Source of the DNA: Bacillota bacterium
GTDB taxonomy: Bacteria > Bacillota > Clostridia > Christensenellales > CAG-138
Assembly (NCBI GenBank): GCA_023426265.1
Contig: JAFABA010000027.1
Span: 1-16,119 of the forward strand
Length of the DNA stretch: 16,119 bases
Reading direction: 5' to 3'
Shown: positions 1 through 5,970 of the stretch, piece after piece
Numbering within the stretch: the first letter of the stretch is position 1
Layout of the letters: every line of letters starts with the position of its first letter
The notes under the pieces: generated by a model
Database searches by the model: none
Told to the model about the DNA's origin: nothing
What the model saw: only the letters and a program-made list of their open reading frames with translations
Translations under genes and position numbers: made by a program

Positions 1-386
1 GCGCGGTGCAGGCGGGGGATATCGCGCGCCGCGCACAGCATCAGCCCGAAGGCGAGCTCGCATACGGCGGTGGCGTTCGCGCCCGGCGTATTGGTGACCT
101 TGATGCCCTTCCTGGAGCAGGCCTTTAAATCCACCCGGTCATACCCAATGCCGTAGCGGGAGATGCATTTGACGCTTTCGGGCATATGTTCCACCACGGC
201 CTCGGTGATGTAATCAAGACCCGCAATGTAGCCATCCGCGCCATCCAGCAGTGTGAGAAGCGCGTCCCCCTGCAGGGGGACGCCCGTCTCGTTATAAATG
301 ATTTCATCCGCAAACGCTTCCAGCACGGCCCGCGCCGCAGCGTTTTCCGCTTTTTTGAAGGAGGTCGGCGTGACTAATACTTTCAT
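1..386 (-). CDS. D-2-hydroxyacid / phosphoglycerate dehydrogenase-like protein, N-terminal part (cut by window edge)
   Basis: Only the first 128 residues are present; the gene runs off the left edge. The translation begins MKVLVTPTSFKKAENAAA and contains the D-2-hydroxyacid dehydrogenase signature RYGIGYDRVDLKACSRKGI (about residues 78-96), then VTNTPGANATAVCELAFGLM (about 97-116). These are the typical end of the substrate domain and entry to the NAD domain of SerA/PGDH-type enzymes. The Rossmann domain and the catalytic Arg/Glu/His lie outside the window. The start is the ATG at 384-386, only 4 bases after the stop of the cupin isomerase gene and preceded by GGAAG, so translational coupling is likely. 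The family oxidises or reduces 2-hydroxy/2-keto acids with NAD(P). In this operon a sugar-acid-derived substrate is more likely than serine biosynthesis, but that is inference. Confidence 0.85.
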   Translation of the reverse strand, partial: MKVLVTPTSFKKAENAAARAVLEAFADEIIYNETGVPLQGDALLTLLDGADGYIAGLDYITEAVVEHMPESVKCISRYGIGYDRVDLKACSRKGIKVTNTPGANATAVCELAFGLMLCAARDIPRLHR

Positions 387-390
387 AGCG

Positions 391-996
391 CTACTTCCAT
401 TTCGGGTTGTCAATGATGGCGGGCTTGCCGTCGCGCTCTACCAGGAGCTTCCGGTAACCCTTTGATTCGATTGTGCCGTAATCGTGCCCGGCGTCCGCGC
501 GGAATATAAAGTACGTCACAAGCGGCTCGCTCGCGCTCACGTTGATGCTGCGGTGCGCATAGCGTTTGGGCACATACACGGCCTTGCCGGGGGTTAATTC
601 CAGCGCGCGCCAGTCGCCTTCCGGGTTTTCGAGAAGCATATAGCCGTGCCCGCTCAGGCAGTAGTAAATTTCAGCGGTTTCGAGTATGGTATGGAAGTGG
701 CCCTTGGTCATATAGTACTCGTCGCCCACCTTGCCGGGGTAGACGATGCTGCAGCCATAGGCGAGGTCCCCCGCGGTCTCCGGCATGGAGGCGCCGTGGA
801 ACTCATATAGAAGGACATCGCCTTCGGCTTCAAGCTTTTTGCTGAACGCCGCTTCGTCATAGAACATGCCCTTCATGTAGCTTAAGCGGCGCTTTCCGGT
901 TTCCATCATGGAGGATTGGCCGGTTTTCAGGTCAAAATCCACCGTAAAGCCTTTTTCATGATCAAACGGGAGTGTGCTCGGGTTAAAATCTGCCAT
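391..996 (-). CDS. pgiA: Cupin-type (archaeal-type) glucose-6-phosphate isomerase family protein
   Basis: A 201-residue single-domain cupin. The metal site reads GHFH (His100, His102), TAEIYY (Glu109) and YAHRSI (His148). The spacing matches the His88/His90/Glu97/His136 ligands that I recall for the Pyrococcus cupin phosphoglucose isomerase, with a constant offset of 12. The family interconverts glucose-6-phosphate and fructose-6-phosphate using a bound metal and is unrelated to the common bacterial PGI. The reading frame stays open upstream to 1371, but that part lies over the AroE-like gene. The ATG at 994-996 follows AAGGGGG nine bases upstream and begins MADFNPSTLP, the usual family N-terminus. 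It sits 14 bases after the AroE-like gene and 4 before the 2-hydroxyacid dehydrogenase gene. It could act on another ketose/aldose phosphate made by this pathway. Confidence 0.88.
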   Translation of the reverse strand: MADFNPSTLPFDHEKGFTVDFDLKTGQSSMMETGKRRLSYMKGMFYDEAAFSKKLEAEGDVLLYEFHGASMPETAGDLAYGCSIVYPGKVGDEYYMTKGHFHTILETAEIYYCLSGHGYMLLENPEGDWRALELTPGKAVYVPKRYAHRSINVSASEPLVTYFIFRADAGHDYGTIESKGYRKLLVERDGKPAIIDNPKWK

Positions 997-1010
997 TGTG
1001 TTATTCCCCC

Positions 1011-1958
1011 TTACCGGTTGTTGTGCTTGGCGGCGATCGCGTCCATGTGGCGCAGCAGTTCGCCCTGAATGGGCTTGTGGAACACCTCGGCGATCACCTG
1101 AGTCCAGCCGTATACAAAATACATCCAGCCGTCCTCCACCCGGAGGGACTGCTTCTGCTGCTGTGCTTCCGCCTGGTGCAGGAATTTTAAATCGCCGCGG
1201 TAGTTGATTTCCCATACCATAGCGCTTTTCGGGAACACCGCAGCGTCTGTCAGCGGGGAACCGGGGCGGTCCTTGCCAAGGCCGGTGGCGTTGATGATGA
1301 GCGAGCCCTCCGGTATGGTCGCAAGCACCGCGTCGTTCTGCACAAATTCGGGCGTGAGGTGGTACTCGCATTGTACCGTGCCGTCGTTGAGTTTATTATT
1401 AATCTCTTCCAGTTCCGTAAGTCTCGGCTGGCTGCGGTTGGCGACGACGATGCGGCGGGGTCTATTCCCTTTAAACTCCTTGCGCAGGAAGTAGGAGCAC
1501 ATGGAAATGCAGCTCCCTCCCGCACCCATAATGAATACGTCCGCGTTCGGGTTCTTTTTCCAGTACTTCTCGGGTATGAATTCCTCCATGGCCATGCCGC
1601 AGGTAATCGGGTCCTTGGCGTGGCCGCACAGCTTATTGCCGTCCTTGGATATGGAGCTCATTTCGCCGAACATCGCTGCATAGGGGTCGAGGTATTCAAA
1701 CAGGTCGTGCGCGGCATTGTAAATATCGATCTTATGCGTGGTGACAAGCGCGCCTAAAGACAGAGGATCGTTCTTGATAAAGCTGACCACCTCACGGTAG
1801 ACTTCCGGGTCGGCGTGAATGGGGATATCGATCCCCTTCATCACCGCGTCGATGCCCAAAGCCTTCGCCCAGTCCGGGAACACCTTCATAATGGACGAGC
1901 TGCCCGTTGTGACGCCGATAAAATACATGGTCGGCTGCGCCGCTGCTGAAAGTTGCAT
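1011..1958 (-). CDS. Shikimate dehydrogenase (AroE)-family oxidoreductase, substrate uncertain
   Basis: The product is 315 residues, somewhat longer than typical AroE (about 270-290). AroE landmarks are in order: TTGSSS (18-23, substrate-loop Ser region), VTTHKIDIYNA (72-82) with the probable catalytic Lys76, GHAKDPITCG (112-121) with the probable catalytic Asp116, GAGGS (145-149) for the dinucleotide, ANRSQPR (173-179) suggesting NADP, NATGLGKDRPG (223-233) in place of the usual NATSxGM, and EINYRGDLKFL (250-260). The C-terminal region that normally carries the shikimate-contacting Gln (MLxxQA) reads WMYFVYGWTQVI, so that contact looks replaced. This suggests a hydroxylated substrate other than shikimate. 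The ATG at 1956-1958 has GGAGG nine bases upstream. It lies within the dehydrogenase/lactonase operon, away from other aromatic-pathway genes. Confidence 0.8.
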   Translation of the reverse strand: MQLSAAAQPTMYFIGVTTGSSSIMKVFPDWAKALGIDAVMKGIDIPIHADPEVYREVVSFIKNDPLSLGALVTTHKIDIYNAAHDLFEYLDPYAAMFGEMSSISKDGNKLCGHAKDPITCGMAMEEFIPEKYWKKNPNADVFIMGAGGSCISMCSYFLRKEFKGNRPRRIVVANRSQPRLTELEEINNKLNDGTVQCEYHLTPEFVQNDAVLATIPEGSLIINATGLGKDRPGSPLTDAAVFPKSAMVWEINYRGDLKFLHQAEAQQQKQSLRVEDGWMYFVYGWTQVIAEVFHKPIQGELLRHMDAIAAKHNNR

Positions 1959-1979
1959 GGAATTTTTCCTCCAATATTC

Positions 1980-1999
1980 ATGAGGCGGATACGCCTCAT
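1980..1999 (-). repeat. Perfect 8-bp stem-loop between lactonase-like and AroE-like genes
   Basis: ATGAGGCG (1980-1987) and CGCCTCAT (1992-1999) are perfect inverted copies around a 4-base loop in the 54-base gap between two operon genes. No T-run follows on either strand, so a classical intrinsic terminator is not supported. An mRNA processing or stability hairpin, or partial attenuation, is possible. Confidence 0.55.
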
Positions 2000-2012
2000 T
2001 TCTTTGCCGGTA

Positions 2013-2942
2013 TTATTGAAACGAAAGCGCCCGCGCAGCGTTTTCTACCGTCATGGCGGAAACGGCATGCTGCGGTACGCCGCGCTCACGCAGCATTGGG
2101 ATGAATGTGGTTAAGATGTAATCAAGCCCCATGTAGCCGCCGTACGCCCGCAGGCGCTCGCGCGTGGTATCCAGGCTTAAAAGAAGCTGGTCTCCATAGC
2201 CGAAGGAAAGCATTTCGAGTATGAGGGCAATCATCTGCTCATGGCTCAAATATTTTAACCGGTTCACGCTGTCATAGCAGAGGAACGCGCCGGTGGAGAG
2301 AACTTCCCTGTGGTAGGAAAAATCATATTTGGTTCTGCAGAGGTGGCAGACGATGATGCGGTCCGCGTAGACGCCCGCGTCCATGAATTTGCGCAGCAAT
2401 CCCAACACATCCGTATTGGGGTCGGTGTGTATCATGACGGGTGCTGCGGTTTTCATGGCCGCCGCAATCAAAGCGTTTGTCAGCTTTTCATATGCGGGGC
2501 CGCCGCGCTCATCGAGCGCCGCCTTTAAAACGCCCGCCTTTGCGGCAATGCGCTTTCCGGTGACGTCCAGCATGCCTTCGCGCACTTCGGAAAGGAACGT
2601 ATCCGCGAGCTGCTGCTCGGTCTCAACAAATATCGGGCTGTCCGGCCCGTAAAACAGTGTTTTGTGGAACCCCGTCACGGCTATGATATGAACGCCGCTG
2701 CGGGAGGAAGCGTCCGTCAAAGCACCGGCCATGCGCCCGCAGTATACGGGCTGGGCGTCCACAACCCCCCCGCCGCCGCTTTTTTTGTAGGCGAGAAGCT
2801 CGGCATTCGTATTTCCGGCGTCGGCCATATGAAGCGCCGGGTTCACCGAAAAGGAAACGCCCTTTTCAATGAACAGGTGCTCATGGCATTGCGCATGGCC
2901 CAGCGCGTCGCCGGGGATATCGCCCAATACGGTTCTGATCAT
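2013..2942 (-). CDS. Phosphotriesterase-family (amidohydrolase) protein, probable sugar lactonase/phospholactonase
   Basis: The 309-residue product has the binuclear metal site of the phosphotriesterase-like amidohydrolases: CHEH (His20, His22), KAGVLKAA with the probable carboxylated Lys140, VMIHTDPN (His172), IIVCHLCR (His200) and LLSLDTTR (Asp258). Members of this branch in Firmicutes and mycoplasmas have been shown to hydrolyse sugar 1,4-lactone phosphates rather than organophosphates. That activity fits this context, because several sugar dehydrogenases that would make lactones are beside it. There is no signal peptide, so it is cytoplasmic. The ATG at 2940-2942 is preceded by GGAAGGG. 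It lies 28 bases after the MDR dehydrogenase gene. The exact lactone, and whether it is phosphorylated, cannot be told from sequence. Confidence 0.85.
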   Translation of the reverse strand: MIRTVLGDIPGDALGHAQCHEHLFIEKGVSFSVNPALHMADAGNTNAELLAYKKSGGGGVVDAQPVYCGRMAGALTDASSRSGVHIIAVTGFHKTLFYGPDSPIFVETEQQLADTFLSEVREGMLDVTGKRIAAKAGVLKAALDERGGPAYEKLTNALIAAAMKTAAPVMIHTDPNTDVLGLLRKFMDAGVYADRIIVCHLCRTKYDFSYHREVLSTGAFLCYDSVNRLKYLSHEQMIALILEMLSFGYGDQLLLSLDTTRERLRAYGGYMGLDYILTTFIPMLRERGVPQHAVSAMTVENAARALSFQ

Positions 2943-2970
2943 AAAGCCCTTCCGAGTAGTGGATTAGGGG

Positions 2971-4011
2971 TCAATTAAACAGGAATACGTGCTTGAGGCC
3001 TTTTGCCTGCCGCGCGTTTTCAAACGCCTGCTCATAATCCTTGAGCGCATAGCGGTGGGTGATGATTTTAGAGACGTCCAACAGCCCCTGGGAAATAAAC
3101 TCCATCGTCTTGCGGTACTGCGTGATGCTCGAACGGGTGGAGCCGGTGAGGTAAAGCTCTTTATAATGTACAAGGTTGGTGTTGATGGGCACAGGCTGCT
3201 TGCTTTCCGGCACGCCGCCAAAGAAATTGATTCTGCCGCCGTAATTCATCAGCTCCAGCATGGCGGCCTGCACCTGCGGTACCGGGCAGGCGGTGATCGC
3301 CACGTCGAGACCCCGCCCGTTGGTTTGTTCCATAATAAAGCCCTTCAGGTCGGGCCCGCTGTAGGTGGTGATAAAGGGCATGACCTCCTTGCAGTAGGCA
3401 AGGCGCTCCGCACTAAGGTCGTTCATCATGACGGTCGCGCCCGCCATGTGCAGAAGCATCGCGTGCATCAGGCCGATGGGGCCCGCGCCGACTACCAGAG
3501 CAAGATCGCCGGGCTTTACAAAGCACTTTGAAAAGCCGTTATATACGCACGAAAGGGGTTCAACGACCGCTGCGGCTTCGCTTGTTACATGATCGGGCAG
3601 CACCATCAGGTTGCCGCGCAGCACGGCGTCCGCAGGGATGCGGATGTATTCGGCAAACGCGCCGTCCATGTTGATGCCGAACGCGCGGTAGTCGTCACAC
3701 AGGTGGAAGTTGCCGGAGACGCACCGGTCGCAGATGCCGCAGCCGATGTTGGGCTGCATGGCGACGCGCATGCCGGGCTTGTAGAAGGGAACCTTCTTAC
3801 CCACTTCCACGATGGTTCCGGAAAATTCATGCCCCAATGTCAGCGGATGCTCCGCGTCCACATTTTTGTACCCGTTCTGGAACATGCGGATGTCGGTTCC
3901 GCACACGGAAGCGGCCTCGGTTTTTAATAAAAGCTCGTCGTCCGCAATTTTCGGGATATCGATATCCACCAGGCGCACGTCGTTTGCGCCGAACAGTCTA
4001 AGACTTAACAT
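2971..4011 (-). CDS. Zinc-dependent medium-chain alcohol/polyol dehydrogenase (sorbitol/threonine dehydrogenase type)
   Basis: The product is 346 residues, normal for the family. The catalytic zinc site is formed by Cys37 (VCGTD), His61-Glu62 (GHEFSG) and Glu151 (VEPLSC). The structural zinc lobe is CGICDRCVSGNFHLC, with Cys91, 94, 97 and 105. The nucleotide motif is GAGPIG (175-180), followed by the acidic NDLSAERL, which favours NAD. Such enzymes oxidise a secondary alcohol of a polyol or sugar to the ketone. The ATG at 4009-4011 follows a strong GGAGGA site, and the gene starts 11 bases after the Gfo/Idh/MocA stop, so the two are surely co-transcribed. It is clearly distinct in sequence from the second MDR enzyme at 14882-15940. 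The substrate is unknown. Confidence 0.9.
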   Translation of the reverse strand: MLSLRLFGANDVRLVDIDIPKIADDELLLKTEAASVCGTDIRMFQNGYKNVDAEHPLTLGHEFSGTIVEVGKKVPFYKPGMRVAMQPNIGCGICDRCVSGNFHLCDDYRAFGINMDGAFAEYIRIPADAVLRGNLMVLPDHVTSEAAAVVEPLSCVYNGFSKCFVKPGDLALVVGAGPIGLMHAMLLHMAGATVMMNDLSAERLAYCKEVMPFITTYSGPDLKGFIMEQTNGRGLDVAITACPVPQVQAAMLELMNYGGRINFFGGVPESKQPVPINTNLVHYKELYLTGSTRSSITQYRKTMEFISQGLLDVSKIITHRYALKDYEQAFENARQAKGLKHVFLFN

Positions 4012-4022
4012 ATGGATCCTCC

Positions 4023-5045
4023 TTAAGACAATTTGACCAGCCGTTTTTCCAATATGGACGCGTTGCCCGCTTCCACAATCGCAACGGCCATACGCCCGTC
4101 GACGCCTGTCACTTTGGGCGGCGTATCATTTTTGATGCTTTCCACAAACGCGATATCTTCCGCGAGGTATGCGTCGCGGAAGAGCGTCATCCAGCTGTTG
4201 ATAAAGGGGGAAGATGTGCCGTGCTCCTTGGTGGAGCACTTTAAAAACGCGCCTTCGGTGCGGCCAACGTGCAGTACACCCTTGGTGCCCACGAGCTCCA
4301 TTTTGGAGTCATAGCCGTATTCCACATAAGCCGCGCCATCTATGGAGAATTGAACGCCGTTTTTGAATTGCCCGGACATCACCACGTTGTCGTAATAATC
4401 GGGATAATCCTTTTTCGCTTCCGGGTTGCGGTAGTTGCCGCCAATGGCGTAAAGCGTATCGATTTCGCTTCCCGCAAACCAGCGGAGGCTGTCGATATCG
4501 TGGGAGTTGATTTCTGCCAGGATGCCGTTGGACTGTTTGAGATCGTACATCCAGGGGCGGGGCTTGCTGGGCCCGCGCGTATTGGAACGGATGAAAACGA
4601 GGTCGCCTATGGCGCCTTCTTCCACCATCCGCTTTGCTTCCTGAAAGCTTTCGTCAAACCGCCGCATAAACCCTATTTGCAGCTTGACGCCGTTTTCTTC
4701 GCAGGTGCGCACCATTTCGTCGCATTCCTGGGTATTCATAGCCATGGGTTTTTCGCAGAAGATATGTTTTTTTGCGTTCGCGCAGTCGATAACGATCTGT
4801 TTATGCAGGTTGGTAGGGGAAACGACGACCACCGCGCCGATCTCCGGGTTATTTAGCGCCTGGCGATAATCCGTGTACCAGGTATCGATGTGGAGTGAAA
4901 GCGCTGCGTCCCTCGCGCTTTGCTCCACCACGTCCACCACCGCGGCCATGTGCGCGCCTTCCACCTTGTTCTGGAAGTTTTTCGCGTGTATCATTCCCGC
5001 GCGGCCCGCGCCGATCAAACAAATACCCAACGATTGATGTGCCAT
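4023..5045 (-). CDS. Gfo/Idh/MocA family NAD(P)-dependent sugar or cyclitol dehydrogenase
   Basis: The 340-residue product starts with a Rossmann fold, LIGAGRAGMIHA (10-21), then VVSPTNLH (74-81) and CEKPMAMN (97-104), with Lys99 the conserved catalytic lysine. The second catalytic element is EINSHDIDSLRW (178-189), with His182 and an acidic residue four before it that is Glu178 where many inositol dehydrogenases have Asp. The length and C-terminal sheet region match myo-inositol 2-dehydrogenase-like enzymes. The reaction is oxidation of a ring hydroxyl or a sugar C1/C3 hydroxyl. The start at 5043-5045 (MAHQSLGICL) has only a weak GGGGA site, but the gene is first behind its own promoter at 5083-5111. 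Inositol itself is not indicated, because no IolB/D/E homologues are present here. Confidence 0.9.
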   Translation of the reverse strand: MAHQSLGICLIGAGRAGMIHAKNFQNKVEGAHMAAVVDVVEQSARDAALSLHIDTWYTDYRQALNNPEIGAVVVVSPTNLHKQIVIDCANAKKHIFCEKPMAMNTQECDEMVRTCEENGVKLQIGFMRRFDESFQEAKRMVEEGAIGDLVFIRSNTRGPSKPRPWMYDLKQSNGILAEINSHDIDSLRWFAGSEIDTLYAIGGNYRNPEAKKDYPDYYDNVVMSGQFKNGVQFSIDGAAYVEYGYDSKMELVGTKGVLHVGRTEGAFLKCSTKEHGTSSPFINSWMTLFRDAYLAEDIAFVESIKNDTPPKVTGVDGRMAVAIVEAGNASILEKRLVKLS

Positions 5046-5082
5046 ATACTATCCCCTAACTTTAGCGATTGCTTGTAGGTAC

Positions 5083-5111
5083 AGTATATATCAATTGCTT
5101 TTACTTATCAA
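5083..5111 (-). promoter_or_regulatory. Sigma-A promoter of the Gfo/Idh/MocA-led sub-operon
   Basis: On the minus strand TTGATA (complement of 5106-5111) is followed by exactly 17 bases and TATACT (complement of 5083-5088), close to the TTGACA/TATAAT consensus. The predicted start of transcription leaves a 5' leader of about 30 bases before the ATG at 5045. The -35 box lies in one of the TYGATAA repeats, so repressor and RNA polymerase should compete. Confidence 0.65.
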
Positions 5112-5145
5112 GCGTTTATTATCGATATTTATTGTTTGTTATCAA
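5100..5145 (-). promoter_or_regulatory. Tandem candidate DeoR operator repeats
   Basis: Reading the minus strand there are three direct repeats: TTGATAACAAAC (5134-5145), TCGATAATAAAC (5114-5125) and TTGATAAGTAAA (5100-5111). The first overlaps the last codons of the DeoR gene and the third overlaps the -35 box. The block TTTGTTATCAATTT (5135-5148) matches TTTGTTATCGATTT at 7546-7559 in the kinase promoter at 13 of 14 positions. DeoR-family repressors commonly bind short tandem repeats and regulate their own operon, so the neighbouring DeoR protein is the natural candidate. Confidence 0.5.
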
Positions 5146-5929
5146 TTTCCGCCAAATGCACTTCCACACCCATCTGTTTGACGGCGTCGACAAACGTAGG
5201 GTCCGCTTCCTGGTCGGTGATCATCACATCGACATTGGACAGCGTTGTGAATGTGATGAATGCAGATTTGCCGAGTTTGCTGCTGTCCGCAAGCAGGTAT
5301 ACTTCGTCCGCGGCGTCGATCATATGCGCCTTGATGCTTGCCATGTCCATGTTGGGCGTGGTCACGCCCTTGGTGGGGTGTACGCCGTTGGCTGCGGCAA
5401 ACGCCTTGTCCACATGCAGGTTGGCGATGCTTTCAATCGCCATCTGGCCCACGGTGCAATGGAAGTGCCTTCTCAGCGCGCCGCCCGCGAGTATGATCAT
5501 CACGTCGGTGCTGTGCTCCAGGTAAGAAGCGATCTGAATGTCGTTGGTCACAACGGTGAGGTTGCTGATGCCGGAAAGCTGTTTCGCCAGTTCCATCGTC
5601 GTGGTGCCGGTGTCGAGGGCGATCGCGTCTCCCGGCTGTATAAACGTTGCCGCCAGCCGCGCGATCGCCTGCTTTTGCGCAACACGCTCCACTTCCTTTT
5701 GGGAGGTATTGGGCTCATAATTGATGCGGCTGCTGCTGATGGCGCCGCCGTGCGTGCGCTTGATTGCGCCCGACTCCTCAAGCTCCCGCAAATCGTTGCG
5801 TATGGTGGCGGGGGAGACGGAAAAATGCTCGCAAAGGTACGAAACCGTGGCCTTGCCCATTTTGTTCACGATATCGATGATGGTCTGCTTGCGAACCTCC
5901 GCGAATACGATATCCGGCTGCTTCGACAT
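5129..5929 (-). CDS. DeoR-family transcriptional regulator of sugar metabolism
   Basis: The 266-residue protein has an N-terminal winged helix-turn-helix (about 26-62, with LCEHFSVSPATIRNDLREL and then IKRTHGGA). The DeoR C-terminal sensor domain follows, with LDTGTTTMELA (105-115), VTNDIQIA, ILAGGALR and LADSSKLGKSAF. The sensor is related to sugar-phosphate isomerases and usually binds a phosphorylated sugar intermediate made by the operon. The start was set at ATG 5927-5929 because AAGGAGG lies ideally before it; the frame extends seven residues further without better support. It lies 41 bases after the first kinase gene and upstream of the internal promoter, between the two repeat clusters it probably binds. 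It is likely an autoregulated repressor, induced by a kinase product. The ligand is unknown. Confidence 0.93.
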   Translation of the reverse strand: MSKQPDIVFAEVRKQTIIDIVNKMGKATVSYLCEHFSVSPATIRNDLRELEESGAIKRTHGGAISSSRINYEPNTSQKEVERVAQKQAIARLAATFIQPGDAIALDTGTTTMELAKQLSGISNLTVVTNDIQIASYLEHSTDVMIILAGGALRRHFHCTVGQMAIESIANLHVDKAFAAANGVHPTKGVTTPNMDMASIKAHMIDAADEVYLLADSSKLGKSAFITFTTLSNVDVMITDQEADPTFVDAVKQMGVEVHLAEIDNKQ

Positions 5930-5970
5930 ATGTTCCTCCTTGGTCTCCAAGACATTGTTCTTTAAAAGGC

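Noticed and set aside
997..1371. N-terminal extension of the cupin isomerase frame (a 326-residue open frame)
   Set aside because: It lies over the AroE-like gene in another frame, has no family similarity, and the internal ATG at 996 has a good ribosome site and the normal family N-terminus.
4023..5045. Assignment as myo-inositol 2-dehydrogenase (IolG)
   Set aside because: The fold fits, but the typical Asp in the second catalytic motif is Glu and no inositol-pathway partners are present in the window.
5069..5965. 298-residue open frame on the plus strand
   Set aside because: Antisense to the DeoR gene, very rich in His/Arg/Val, with no ribosome site and no recognisable domain.
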